Source: an uncultured Acidobacteriota bacterium (GTDB lineage Bacteria > Acidobacteriota > Terriglobia > Bryobacterales > Bryobacteraceae). Taken from it: DNA of 64,000 nucleotides. The position numbers and the translations under genes were made by a program. Positions within the stretch are counted from its first letter, which is position 1. Each line of letters begins with the position of its first letter. Location: positions 49,750-113,749 of the forward strand of contig CADEFT010000003.1 of assembly GCA_902826685.1 (NCBI GenBank), written 5' to 3'. This document shows positions 26,910 to 36,212 of this stretch, in pieces. The notes under the pieces are model-generated. The model did no database searches, had not been told where the DNA came from, and saw nothing but the letters and a program-made list of their open reading frames with translations.

Positions 26910-29900
26910 CTACGACGAAGGGTCGTAGTTCAGGTTCGGACCGAGCCACCGCTCGACCTCGCGCGTATCCATGCCCTTGCGCCGCTGGTAATCGGCCACC
27001 TGATCGCGATCGATCTTGCCCAGGCTGAAGTAGCGCGCCTCGGGGTGAGCGAAGTACAGTCCGCTGACGCTCGATCCGGGCCACATTGCAAACGATTCGG
27101 TGATCTTCATCCCCGTCTTCGACTCGACGTCGAGCAAGCGCCACAAGGTTCCCTTCTCGGTGTGATCCGGGCAGGAAGGATAACCGGCGGCGGGCCGGAT
27201 GCCGCGATACTTCTCCCCGATGAGATCGTCATTGGAAAGGCCTTCGCCGCAGCCATAGCCCCATTCGCAACGCACACGCTTGTGCAGGCATTCGGCAAAC
27301 GCCTCGGCCAGGCGGTCGGCGATGGCCTCGGCCATGATGGCGCTGTAGTCGTCGTGCTGGGCGCGGAACCGGTCGCACAGTTCCTTGAGACCGATGCCGC
27401 TGGTCACGGCGAAAGCGCCGATGTGATCGGCGAGTCCTGTCTCTTTTGGCGCGATGAAATCGGCCAGCGACCGGCACGGCTCGCTGCCTTCCCGATTCGC
27501 TTGCTGGCGGAGGAATCGAAAAGTTTCCACAACTTCCGAGCGCGCAGAGCCGGTGTAAAGCTCGACATCGTCTCCCACCGCGTTGGCCGGAAAGAGCCCA
27601 TATACGCCGCGCGCGGTGATCAGATTTTCGGAAACGATCCGGTCGAGCAGCGCATTGCCTTCGGTGAAGAGCTGCCGCGCCTGCGAACCGTATTCGGCAT
27701 GGTCCAGAATGCGCGGATAGATTCCCTTCAGTCCCCAGGTGTGAAAGAACGGGCTCCAGTCGATGAACTCCCGCAGTGTGGCGAGGGGAAATGCGTCCAG
27801 CACGCGAATGCCGGTGAACGACGGCGCCGGAATATCCACGGCGCGCCAAGTGATGGGAGTCCGCCGGGCCCGCGCCGCCGCGATGGCCACCACGGGTTGC
27901 TTCGGCGCGGCATGTGACTTGCGAATCGCTACATACTCTGCCTGATGCTGCGTAACGAAATTGGCCTTGCTCTCCTCGCTCAACAGGCTGGTGGTGACGG
28001 GCACGGCGCGGCTGGCGTCCAGCACGTGCACAACGGGCTCGCTGTAGTGGGGCGCGATCTTGATCGCCGTATGAGCGCGGCTGGTGGTAGCGCCGCCCAC
28101 CAGCAGCGGCAGCTTGAACTTCAGCCTTTCCATCTCGCGCGCCACGTGCACCATCTCGTCGAGCGACGGCGTGATGAGGCCGCTCAACCCGATAACGTCG
28201 GCGTTCTCCGCCTTGGCGCGTTCGAGGATTTTTTCGCATGGAACCATCACGCCCATGTCGATGACTTCATAGTTGTTGCAGGCCAGCACGACGCCAACGA
28301 TGTTCTTGCCGATATCGTGGACGTCGCCCTTGACGGTGGCGAGCACGATCTTGCCTTGCGTTTTGACGGCTTGCCCGGCGGCGGCCAGTTCCGCCTTTTC
28401 CGCCTCCATAAAAGGCGTCAGGTAAGCGACCGCCTTCTTCATCACGCGGGCCGATTTGACTACCTGCGGCAGGAACATCTTCCCCGCTCCAAACAGATCG
28501 CCCACAACCCCCATGCCGTCCATGAGCGGCCCTTCGATTACCAGCAGCGGCCGGCCCAGCTTGGCGCGCGCTTCTTCGGTATCGGCGTCGATATAGGTGT
28601 CGATGCCCTTGACCAGCGCGTGCGACAGACGCTGCTCCACGGTGCCCGATCGCCACTCTTCGCTCTTCTTCTCCGTTGCGGCCGTTCCAGCGCTGGCCGC
28701 TTTGATCGCTTCCCCGCGCTCCACCAGCCGCTCGGTCGCATCCGGACGCCGGTTGAGCAGCACATCCTCCACCAGTTCCTTCAGTTCCGGCTCGATCTCT
28801 TCATAGACCTCGAGCATGCCGGCATTGACGATGCCCATGTCCATGCCCGCGGCGATGGCGTGGTAGAGAAACGCCGAGTGCATCGCCTCGCGAACCACGT
28901 TGTTGCCGCGGAAGCTGAAGGAGATGTTCGAAACGCCGCCGCTTACCTTGGCGTGAGGAAGATTGGCTTTGATCCAGCGCGTGGCGTTGATGAAATCGAC
29001 GGCATAGTTGTTGTGCTCCTCCATGCCGGTGGCCACGGTGAGGATGTTCGGATCGAAGATGATATCCTCGGGCGGCAATCCCACTTCCGTCAGAATGCGG
29101 TATGCCCGTTCGCAGATGCGGATCTTGTCTTCGTAGGTCGCGGCCTGGCCCTGCTCATCGAAGGCCATCACCACCACCGCCGCGCCGTACTTGCGGACGA
29201 TCGCGGCGTTCTGACGGAACTTTTCCTCGCCTTCCTTGAGTGAGATGGAGTTGACGATCCCCTTGCCCTGCAGGCAGCGCAGCCCGGCCTCGATCACTTC
29301 CCACTTGGAGGAATCCACCATGAACGGGACCTTGGCGACCTCCGGTTCGCTGCCCAGCAACTGCAGGAAGCGGCTCATGGCGGCCACGCCGTCGATCATG
29401 CCCTCGTCCATGCAGATGTCGATGACGTTGGCGCCGTTTTCCACCTGTTGCCTGGCGATGGCCACGGCCTCTTCGTACTTGCCTTCCTTCACCAGCTTGG
29501 CGAACTTGGGCGAACCGGCGACGTTCGTCCTTTCGCCAATCATGATGTAAACGCCCTGCTGCTGGGTGAAGGGCTGCGATCCCGACAGGCGCAGCGGCCT
29601 CGGCTCCGGAGCGGAGGATCCAGCCGATATAGACCTCCGTTCGCGCGTCGGCTTGCCTTCAAGCGCCTTCGCGATCGCCGCGATATGTTCCGGCGTATTG
29701 CCGCAGCATCCTCCCGCAATGTTGATCAGCCCGGCGTGCGCGAAATCGCCCAGGAAACGCGCCATGTCGGGCGGTTCCAGATCGAACCCGGTCGGCGAGA
29801 GCGGATTCGGCAGGCCCGCGTTCGGGTAGCACGAGATGAATGTGCCCGACTTCTGCGACAGCTCTTCGAGAAACGGATACATCAGATCGGGACCGAGCGA

Positions 29901-30713
29901 GCAATTGAGACCCACCGAGAGCGGGTTCACGTGCTCCACCGCATTCCAGAACGCCTCCACCGTTTGCGCCGAAATCATGGTCTCGCCGCCGCGGCCCACC
30001 GCCGCCGAGATCATCACCGGCAGCTCTTTGCCATCTTCTTCAAACACTTCGCGGATGGCCACCAGCGCGGCCTTGGCGTTCAATGAATCGAAGATGGTTT
30101 CCACCAGCAGCACGTCCGATCCGCCGGCCATCAGGCCGCGAATCTGCTGTTTGTAGGCGATCTTCACCTGGTCGAAAATAACCACGCGAAAGCCGGGATC
30201 GTCGGCGTCCGGCGAATTGGAAAGCGATACCGTCAGGGGTCCGATGGCTCCGGCCACGAAGCGCGGACGCGAGGTGGCATTGGCCACGCGATCGGCCCAC
30301 TCGCGGCACTGCCGCGCCGACGTTTCGTTAATCTCCCAAGCCAGGTCGTTGAGGAACCGGTCTTCGACGATCTTCTGATAGAAAGCCGGGTCCTTGCGGC
30401 CTCCATGTTCGCGCGGATCGTCCACGAAGAATTCGCTTTGGGCGATCGACGTGGCGCCAAACGTATTGGTCTCGATGATATCGGCGCCGGCCTCGAGGAA
30501 GCGCCGGTGGATGTCGCAAATCATCGTGGGCTGCGTGAGCGAGAAGAGGTCGCCGTTGTTCAGTAAATCCTTGCGGGAGTCTTTGAAGCGCTCGCCGCGG
30601 ATGTCCGCTTCCTTCATGCCGTAGGTGCGGATGGTGGTGCCCATCGCGCCGTCGATGATGGCAATCCGTTCGGTCAGGATCTTGTGAAGCGGATGCTGGT
30701 AGGGTCGATTCAT
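26910..30713 (-). CDS. metH: Cobalamin-dependent methionine synthase MetH
   Basis: About 1267 residues with all four modules. The homocysteine-binding barrel (about 1-350) has zinc ligands Cys271, Cys336 and Cys337 in GLNCSLG and GGCCGNT. The pterin-binding barrel (about 385-650) includes [17 protein letters not shown]. The cap and B12 domain (about 690-930) carry [19 protein letters not shown] with the cobalt-ligating His799. The reactivation domain follows to the C-terminus, with [18 protein letters not shown]. The enzyme moves a methyl group from methyltetrahydrofolate to homocysteine. The start ATG 30713 is where homology begins. No cobalamin riboswitch is seen upstream. It leads a leftward gene chain into the selenoprotein, MFS and two-component genes. 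Confidence 0.97.
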   Translation of the reverse strand: MNRPYQHPLHKILTERIAIIDGAMGTTIRTYGMKEADIRGERFKDSRKDLLNNGDLFSLTQPTMICDIHRRFLEAGADIIETNTFGATSIAQSEFFVDDPREHGGRKDPAFYQKIVEDRFLNDLAWEINETSARQCREWADRVANATSRPRFVAGAIGPLTVSLSNSPDADDPGFRVVIFDQVKIAYKQQIRGLMAGGSDVLLVETIFDSLNAKAALVAIREVFEEDGKELPVMISAAVGRGGETMISAQTVEAFWNAVEHVNPLSVGLNCSLGPDLMYPFLEELSQKSGTFISCYPNAGLPNPLSPTGFDLEPPDMARFLGDFAHAGLINIAGGCCGNTPEHIAAIAKALEGKPTRERRSISAGSSAPEPRPLRLSGSQPFTQQQGVYIMIGERTNVAGSPKFAKLVKEGKYEEAVAIARQQVENGANVIDICMDEGMIDGVAAMSRFLQLLGSEPEVAKVPFMVDSSKWEVIEAGLRCLQGKGIVNSISLKEGEEKFRQNAAIVRKYGAAVVVMAFDEQGQAATYEDKIRICERAYRILTEVGLPPEDIIFDPNILTVATGMEEHNNYAVDFINATRWIKANLPHAKVSGGVSNISFSFRGNNVVREAMHSAFLYHAIAAGMDMGIVNAGMLEVYEEIEPELKELVEDVLLNRRPDATERLVERGEAIKAASAGTAATEKKSEEWRSGTVEQRLSHALVKGIDTYIDADTEEARAKLGRPLLVIEGPLMDGMGVVGDLFGAGKMFLPQVVKSARVMKKAVAYLTPFMEAEKAELAAAGQAVKTQGKIVLATVKGDVHDIGKNIVGVVLACNNYEVIDMGVMVPCEKILERAKAENADVIGLSGLITPSLDEMVHVAREMERLKFKLPLLVGGATTSRAHTAIKIAPHYSEPVVHVLDASRAVPVTTSLLSEESKANFVTQHQAEYVAIRKSHAAPKQPVVAIAAARARRTPITWRAVDIPAPSFTGIRVLDAFPLATLREFIDWSPFFHTWGLKGIYPRILDHAEYGSQARQLFTEGNALLDRIVSENLITARGVYGLFPANAVGDDVELYTGSARSEVVETFRFLRQQANREGSEPCRSLADFIAPKETGLADHIGAFAVTSGIGLKELCDRFRAQHDDYSAIMAEAIADRLAEAFAECLHKRVRCEWGYGCGEGLSNDDLIGEKYRGIRPAAGYPSCPDHTEKGTLWRLLDVESKTGMKITESFAMWPGSSVSGLYFAHPEARYFSLGKIDRDQVADYQRRKGMDTREVERWLGPNLNYDPSS

Positions 30714-30823
30714 GCCCGTAGCGGGACCTCCCAAAAATTGGCGGACTATATCTACAGGATAACCGGCCCCCGGGGCGTTCCAGCCAATCCGGCGGTGCTG
30801 GGGTCCCGCCGCTGTATGCGAGC

Positions 30824-31318
30824 ATGAAAGAACGCCGCATGCGCACGTTGTCAAAGAAGACGCAATACACTCTCCGCGCCTTGTATTCGCTCGCGCGCTC
30901 CTACGGCAAGGGTCCCACTTTAATCGCCAGGATCTCAAAGGAGGAAGCGATTCCGCAGGACTTTCTGGAGAACATCCTTCTATACCTCAAGAAGGTAGGA
31001 CTGGTCGAAAGCAAGAAGGGCAAGGGAGGAGGTTACGCGCTCGCGCTGCCGCCGGAGCGCGTAACCATCGGCACAGTCATCCGGCTGATCGAAGGGCCTC
31101 TCGCACCATTGCCGTGTGCCAGCGAAACGGCATACCGCAAATGCGACGAGTGCGTCGATGACCGATTCTGCGGCACTCGCATGGTCATGCGACAGGTGCG
31201 GGACGCCACGGCCGCCATTCTCGACCGTACCAGCCTGGCGGAGGTGTGCCGGCGGGTAGACGAGGCGCGCACCGGCGCCGACGGCCAACAGCCGGAAGCG
31301 CTGATGTACTACATCTGA
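30824..31318 (+). CDS. Rrf2-family transcriptional regulator with four-cysteine cluster
   Basis: A 164-residue winged-helix regulator. The N-terminal DNA-binding part is [20 protein letters not shown] and [20 protein letters not shown], with the wing [18 protein letters not shown]. Four cysteines follow the helix [15 protein letters not shown]-x11-C-x2-C-x6-C ([19 protein letters not shown]), resembling the Fe-S-sensing or CymR-like group of Rrf2 proteins. It could therefore sense iron-sulfur status, redox or sulfur amino acids. It is divergent from metH, with 110 bp between the starts, which makes metH a plausible target. ATG 30839 is an alternative start. It converges on the leftward receptor gene. 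Confidence 0.9.
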   Translation: MKERRMRTLSKKTQYTLRALYSLARSYGKGPTLIARISKEEAIPQDFLENILLYLKKVGLVESKKGKGGGYALALPPERVTIGTVIRLIEGPLAPLPCASETAYRKCDECVDDRFCGTRMVMRQVRDATAAILDRTSLAEVCRRVDEARTGADGQQPEALMYYI

Positions 31319-31324
31319 TACCTG

Positions 31325-34300
31325 TCAGAACTTATAGTGCAGGCCCAGTTGCACGATGCGAGCCTGGTTGCCGTTGGCCAGGGCGCTGACGCGTCCGAAG
31401 TTCGCCACGCCACGGCTTTGATTGGGCAAGGCGAAGTTAGCGTGGTTCAGGAAGTTCAACATCTCCACGCGAAGCTGCAGTCGCTGTTGCTCGCGAACCG
31501 GGATGTTCTTGAGCAAGGCCAGATCGGCGATGACCGCGCCAGGTCCGGTAGCCACCGTTCGGCCCAGATTTCCGAATGTGTAGGCCGCCGGGGTGGCAAA
31601 GGTAGACGGATTGAAGAACGGCTCCGTGAGCACGTTGGCCCTCCAGTTGGCGTTGCGCTCATAGGGGGCCAACGCGCTTGACCGCACCGTGACGGCAGTG
31701 GGGTAGATTGCCGCCGCGTTGTTCTCGATCACACCGAACGGCGGGCCGCTGCGCGCCTCAAAGATGGCCGATGCCGACCACCCTCCAACCACACTTTGCA
31801 GTGCGCGCCGGCTCGAACGAAGGGGCAGATCCCAGGTGGCGCTGCCAATGAACCGGTGTGCGATGTGGTTGCCCGAAAGACCGCGGTCGGCCCGGCGATC
31901 GTATTGGTTGGCAAAGGCGTTGTCACCCGCGTTCCCGCCGATCTCGTCACGCGACTCCACATCGTCGATGGCCTTTGACCACGTGTAGTTGGCATTGAAC
32001 TGCAGGCCGCGCGAGAAACGTTTGTCGACCCGCAGATTCAGCCCGTGATAGTTGGAGTTTCCAATGGCGGGTGCGATGACCCGCACATCGGAAAACTGCG
32101 GGAACGGCCTCAGCGCCTGGGCGTTGCCGGGACCGATCCGGCCTGGATCCACCTGATTGATGGACCGGCTGCCGGGTGCCGTCAACTTGTGCCCGAGCGT
32201 GCTCAAATACCCCAGCTCCACTACTGCGTTGCCGGGCAGTTGGCGTTGGACGTTGAGGTTGAAATTCACCAAATAGGGAACCGCGCGGCCGCCAGGTTCG
32301 AAGAACTCCACCGCCAGGACCGGATTCTCACTTGGCCGTGCTGCGCCGTAGCCGGCCACCAGGAGATCGTTGGAAGGCGCGGCGATGGCCGGGAGCCCGT
32401 TTCGCAGTAGGAACGCAGCCGTGCGTCCGCCGTCGGGCGAAACCACATCGCCGCGCAGGCCGAAGCCGATGTTGGCGACGATCGGCGTCGCCTGATCGTA
32501 CTGGCCGGCGTACAGCAGCCCGCCGCCGCCACGAACCACCCAGCCATCGGTGGCGCGATACGCGAAGCCAACGCGAGGGCCGAAATTGTTCTTGTCGAAG
32601 TTATGCGCGTAGTCGCTCAGGCCATTGCGGCCGGACCACACCAGCAGACCCGGCGTGCCGCTCAAGGAATTCAGCGCAAGACGGTCGAACGAGTTCTGGC
32701 GATTGTCCACCAACTCCCGGCGCGGAGCGTCCAGATCCCATCGCAAGCCCAGGTTGAGCGTCAGCTTCGGGGCCACTTTCCAATCCGTCTGAACGAACGC
32801 TCCGAAGGCGCTGGCGCGAGTGCGAAGAAGCAAAGCCTCGGCGCGCGCGCCACTCAAAGCCCAGCCGGTCAGCACGGATGCCAAGGCGTCGCTGGTGGCG
32901 CTTTGGTTGAAGCCAAAGACGCCGCCACCGGTGCCGGACCAGCGGTCGTCGTTGGTGGATCGCCGCCATTCGCCACCGAACTTGATGGTGTGGGCGCCGC
33001 GGATCTTCGTAAGGTTGGCCGTGGCGTGGTCTCCACGGATGGGCACCTGCAAGCGCTCATGATTGCCGGTGCCGAAGCCGGTCAGACCAGGAATGTTGAC
33101 TTGCGGAAAGAACCGGTCATTGGTCCCCTTGATGCCATACCGGGCGGCAAGCCCCAGGTCCGACCCGCCCGACAGCGCGTTCGCCTTCCGCCGGTCCCAC
33201 GAGTAGCGCGTCTCGATCGTGCTTAACGGAGAGAAGGAATGCTGCCAAGTCGCCGACCAACTGTATAGGCTGTTGTCGCTGGTTGAGTGATAAGGGTCGG
33301 TGCCCGGCACCGGAAATACGGGCGCGTTGAATGTGTCGGACTCGTTCACCAGAAACCGGCCATAGATGCGATCGTTCAAAGAGAAGTTATGATCCAGCCG
33401 CGCAACCGCGACCTGGGTGGTGGTGCGGATCGGCTGATTGGCTCGGAAGTTGTTGTTGCGGCTGCGGGCGCCGCTTACATTCGGCTGCGGATAAAGCGAG
33501 GTGATCGCTGCGCCAACCGGGTCCAGACGAGTCGCCGGGATCAGGTTGCCCGCGAAGGGAGTACCTGTCAGCGGATCGCGGACAACCGTGGCCACCGACG
33601 AGAAATCACCCCCAGCTTCGGCCGGAGTCGGCACATTGGCGAGGATGGTCTGCTGGCGCCGGATAAGCAGCCCCTCGTAGTTGGCGAAGAAAAAGGTCCT
33701 GTCCTTGCGCACAGGCCCGCCGAGACTGCCGCCGAACTGGTTGTAGCGCAGCACGGGCTTCGAGGACGCGAAAAAATTGCGCGCGTCCAGACGGTCGTTG
33801 CGCAGAAACTCGTAAAGCGATCCGTGCGGTTGGTTGGTGCCCGACTTGGTGGTCATCTGCACGTATCCCCCGCCGGAGCGGCCGAGTTCCGCCCTGTAGT
33901 TGCTGATCTCGACGCTGAATTCCTCTAGCGACTCCACCGGCGGATCGTATACCAGTGTGGCCACACCCAGCAGGATGTTCTGCGCGTTGCCGCCGTCAAT
34001 GGTCCACATGGCGTTATTGCCGCGCCCGCCCGCCATCGCGAAATTCGAGCCATTGCCGTTCTGGACGACGAAGCCATTCAACCGGGCCAACTGGGCGGCC
34101 CGGCGATCGATCAGAGGCATGTTCGCGATCGTGCTGTTGCGGACAACCGAACCAACTGACGAGTTGTCGGTGTTCAACAGCGGCGCCGATGCTTCCACCG
34201 TCACCGACTCGGCCACCGCTCCGATATCGAGGACGATGTCGATTCGCGCGCTCGATCCAGTCTCCAGTGGAAGGCCTGTTTGCCGGTATTGCTTGAAGCC

Positions 34301-34552
34301 TTCCGCCTCGGCGATCAGCTCATAGATGCCGGGTTTTATCAGAGCAATCGTATAGTTGCCGTTTGCGGTGGTCAAACCGGTGAACGCCTCCTTGGTGGCG
34401 GAATTGACCAGTTTGACTTTCACCGCTTGCACCGCTCCCGCTGAGGCGTCACGCACGGTCCCCGATAAGGTGGCCGCCTGTTGCGAACGCAGGTCGGAAG
34501 CGAAAACCATCATAGCCAGGAAGCCGCTCAGGCGGCCGAAATTCGAATTCAT
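31325..34552 (-). CDS. Oar-like TonB-dependent receptor with carboxypeptidase-regulatory domain (2)
   Basis: A 1075-residue outer-membrane receptor. A signal peptide (residues 1 to about 25) is followed by the carboxypeptidase-regulatory domain (ATLSGTVRDASAGAVQAVKV). Next come a plug region (VGSVVRNSTIANMPLIDRRA and YRAELGRSGGGYVQMTTKSG) and a barrel ending in the aromatic VQLGLHYKF. The start ATG 34552 has an AAGGAGAGG ribosome-binding site. A promoter with a 17-bp spacer is visible about 150 bp upstream, overlapped by inverted repeats, so it is likely regulated. It is divergent from the cobalamin-riboswitch unit and lies next to the Rrf2 gene. The substrate is unknown. Confidence 0.93.
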   Translation of the reverse strand: MNSNFGRLSGFLAMMVFASDLRSQQAATLSGTVRDASAGAVQAVKVKLVNSATKEAFTGLTTANGNYTIALIKPGIYELIAEAEGFKQYRQTGLPLETGSSARIDIVLDIGAVAESVTVEASAPLLNTDNSSVGSVVRNSTIANMPLIDRRAAQLARLNGFVVQNGNGSNFAMAGGRGNNAMWTIDGGNAQNILLGVATLVYDPPVESLEEFSVEISNYRAELGRSGGGYVQMTTKSGTNQPHGSLYEFLRNDRLDARNFFASSKPVLRYNQFGGSLGGPVRKDRTFFFANYEGLLIRRQQTILANVPTPAEAGGDFSSVATVVRDPLTGTPFAGNLIPATRLDPVGAAITSLYPQPNVSGARSRNNNFRANQPIRTTTQVAVARLDHNFSLNDRIYGRFLVNESDTFNAPVFPVPGTDPYHSTSDNSLYSWSATWQHSFSPLSTIETRYSWDRRKANALSGGSDLGLAARYGIKGTNDRFFPQVNIPGLTGFGTGNHERLQVPIRGDHATANLTKIRGAHTIKFGGEWRRSTNDDRWSGTGGGVFGFNQSATSDALASVLTGWALSGARAEALLLRTRASAFGAFVQTDWKVAPKLTLNLGLRWDLDAPRRELVDNRQNSFDRLALNSLSGTPGLLVWSGRNGLSDYAHNFDKNNFGPRVGFAYRATDGWVVRGGGGLLYAGQYDQATPIVANIGFGLRGDVVSPDGGRTAAFLLRNGLPAIAAPSNDLLVAGYGAARPSENPVLAVEFFEPGGRAVPYLVNFNLNVQRQLPGNAVVELGYLSTLGHKLTAPGSRSINQVDPGRIGPGNAQALRPFPQFSDVRVIAPAIGNSNYHGLNLRVDKRFSRGLQFNANYTWSKAIDDVESRDEIGGNAGDNAFANQYDRRADRGLSGNHIAHRFIGSATWDLPLRSSRRALQSVVGGWSASAIFEARSGPPFGVIENNAAAIYPTAVTVRSSALAPYERNANWRANVLTEPFFNPSTFATPAAYTFGNLGRTVATGPGAVIADLALLKNIPVREQQRLQLRVEMLNFLNHANFALPNQSRGVANFGRVSALANGNQARIVQLGLHYKF

Positions 34553-34705
34553 GCCAGTCCTCTCCTTGACACACGTAGATCCGCATGTCCCGCTCTGGTG
34601 TGCGTCGCGGGCAAAGTTATTTGGGTTGATAAAAAAAGGGAAAAAGAAACTTGATCAACAACAGCAGGCGACGTGAAGCAGACACATACTCGACTTCATA
34701 GATCG

Positions 34706-34734
34706 AGAATAGTCTAATGTCAGGAAGAAGTCAA
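34706..34734 (-). promoter_or_regulatory. Sigma-70-type promoter of the leftward receptor gene
   Basis: On the minus strand TTGACT (34734-34729) and TATTCT (34711-34706) are separated by exactly 17 bp. The promoter faces the receptor start at 34552 and leaves a leader of roughly 150 nt. Confidence 0.6.
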
Positions 34735-34758
34735 TAGTCTACTTTGTAGATCGACTAT
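34734..34758. promoter_or_regulatory. Inverted repeats likely forming an operator
   Basis: ATAGTC (34734-34739) and GACTAT (34753-34758) are inverted arms. Between them TCTAC-TTT-GTAGA (34738-34750) forms an inner perfect palindrome. Related half-sites TAGATCGA and ATAGTCTA recur at 34699-34716 across the -10 box of the receptor promoter. This layout suggests repression by a dimeric regulator that is not identified. Confidence 0.45.
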
Positions 34759-34768
34759 AATTGGATCG

Positions 34769-34855
34769 ATGGCCAGTCGCCGCGCCGCGGCCATCGAAGC
34801 AGGTATGCCGCTGCTCACCCGAGACCGTTTAGAAGGCGGTATTGGAGGTATTTGA
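34769..34855 (+). pseudogene. Possible remnant of a VapC-type PIN-domain toxin C-terminus
   Basis: A short frame reads AAAIEAGMPLLTRDRLEGGI and then stops. 'A-x-E-x-G-x-PLLTRDR' is the typical C-terminal segment of PIN-domain VapC toxins, including the last metal-binding Asp. Nothing upstream encodes the rest of the domain, so this would be a small leftover. The assignment is from pattern only. Confidence 0.35.
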
Positions 34856-34884
34856 CCCCGCCGGAATGGCCGTGCTACGGTTTA

Positions 34885-35070
34885 GATGCCCCAGGTGCCC
34901 GAGAGGGCCCAACAGGGAAGCCGGTGAAAGGCCGGCGCGGTCCCGCCACTGTAAGGAGTATCGGCCGCCTCGTTTATAGCCACTCGATTCCAAGAGGATT
35001 CGGGGAAGGCTGGAGCGGCTTGAGCAGCGCAAGCTGCCACCTCCGAGCCAGGAGACCTGCCTGGGGATTG
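34885..35070 (+). ncRNA. Cobalamin riboswitch (AdoCbl/B12 aptamer)
   Basis: The core reads GGGAAGCCGGTGAAAGGCCG (from 34914) followed by GCGGTCCCGCCACTGTAA, and the B12 box reads GCCAGGAGACCTGCC (35047-35061). The closing P1-like stem pairs CCCCAG (34889-34894) with CTGGGG (35061-35066). This fits the conserved cobalamin aptamer on the plus strand. The controlled start is GTG 35175. No T-rich terminator is seen after the aptamer, so control is more likely at translation. Confidence 0.95.
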
Positions 35071-35162
35071 ACGGCAACGCTTTCTGCGGAGAACGGAAAG
35101 AATGCGACGCGCCCAGCCCACACAACAAACGTCTCTCTCCCAATCCGCGCATCGGCGAATCG

Positions 35163-35170
35163 AAAAGGAG
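35163..35170 (+). promoter_or_regulatory. Ribosome-binding site of the riboswitch-controlled gene
   Basis: AAAAGGAG lies four bases before GTG 35175. It supports this non-ATG start and is the probable target that the upstream cobalamin riboswitch masks or exposes. Confidence 0.65.
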
Positions 35171-35174
35171 ACCC

Positions 35175-36179
35175 GTGAAAACCACAGACCTTTTACGCGC
35201 ATGGGGAAAAATTCTGAAGGGAAAACAACCTTCGCTATCGATTGAAATCACCAAGGAGTGCCCTCTGCGATGTCCCGGATGCTACGCATACGATCCGGCT
35301 CACCTCGGCGGCGGAACCACACTGCGCGGGCTCAGCGACCGCAAAGGGCAGGAACTCATCGATGGTGTCCTCGAAGTGGTGGACCGGCTGAAGCCGCTTC
35401 ATCTGTCTCTGGTCGGCGGCGATCCGCTGGTTCGTTATCGCGAACTGGAAACGCTGGTGCCTCTGCTGCTCGATCGCGGCGTGCATGTGCAGATCGTCAC
35501 CAGCGCCTTTCGCCCGATCGCCCGGGAATGGGCTTCTTTACCGAACCTGACCTTGGTGGTTTCCATCGACGGACTGCAACCCGATCACGACGTGCGCCGC
35601 GCCCCGGCGACCTATGAACGGATTCTCAAGAACGTCGATGGCCAAAGAATCACGATTCACAGCACGATCACCGGCCAGATGATGAAGAAGCCGGGCTACC
35701 TGGGCGAGTTTCTTGAGTTCTGGACGCCGCGGCCCGAAATCCGCCGCGTCTGGTTCAGCCTCTTCACTCCTCAAATCGGAGACCGGCTTCCGGAGATGCT
35801 CACGTCCGAAGAGCGCAGGCGCGTCATGGACGAGATGTTCCTGCTGCGCCGTCAGTTTCCCAAGCTCGACATGAAAGAAGGAGTGATCCGCCAGTTCGCC
35901 ACACCGCCGCGCAGCCCAAACGATTGTGTGTTCGCCCTCACCACCAACACGCTCTCGGCCGATCTCGAGACCGCCGTCACGCCCTGCCAGTACGGCGGCA
36001 ATCCCGACTGCTCTTCCTGCGGATGCGTGGCGTCGATGGCTTTGGCGGCGGTGGCGGCGCACAAGCTATGGGGAGTCATTCCGCTGGGCGCCATCTTCAA
36101 GGCATCGGTCGAGGCCGGGCAGTTGTGGCGCGGGAAGCGGCCCGCGCCCGCTCCCGTGCAGTTGAAGGTCTTGCGATAG
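35175..36179 (+). CDS. Radical SAM protein with C-terminal cysteine cluster, under cobalamin riboswitch
   Basis: A 334-residue radical SAM enzyme. The iron-sulfur motif CxxxCxxC is at Cys29, Cys33 and Cys36 (ECPLRCPGCYAYDP). The barrel has LSLVGGDPLVRYRELE, a GGD-type SAM-binding motif where GGE is more usual, and LVVSIDGLQPDHDVRR. The C-terminus has a SPASM-like set of cysteines (NDCVFAL, TPCQYGG, DCSSCGC) that may bind an auxiliary cluster. No B12-binding domain is present. The upstream aptamer implies expression when cobalamin is scarce, so a role in cobamide synthesis, salvage or a B12-sparing reaction is inferred. The exact reaction is unknown. A TonB-dependent receptor gene starts 33 bp downstream. 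Confidence 0.88.
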   Translation: MKTTDLLRAWGKILKGKQPSLSIEITKECPLRCPGCYAYDPAHLGGGTTLRGLSDRKGQELIDGVLEVVDRLKPLHLSLVGGDPLVRYRELETLVPLLLDRGVHVQIVTSAFRPIAREWASLPNLTLVVSIDGLQPDHDVRRAPATYERILKNVDGQRITIHSTITGQMMKKPGYLGEFLEFWTPRPEIRRVWFSLFTPQIGDRLPEMLTSEERRRVMDEMFLLRRQFPKLDMKEGVIRQFATPPRSPNDCVFALTTNTLSADLETAVTPCQYGGNPDCSSCGCVASMALAAVAAHKLWGVIPLGAIFKASVEAGQLWRGKRPAPAPVQLKVLR

Positions 36180-36212
36180 CGGGGGCGCCGTTGTGATAAA
36201 TGTCTAAGTCTG

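Noticed and set aside
27945..29243. Plus-strand frame inside metH
   Set aside because: It is antisense to the conserved core of methionine synthase and has no motif.
30714..30823. A cobalamin or SAM riboswitch upstream of metH
   Set aside because: No B12 box, no SAM-I core and too little space. Only a short inverted repeat is seen.
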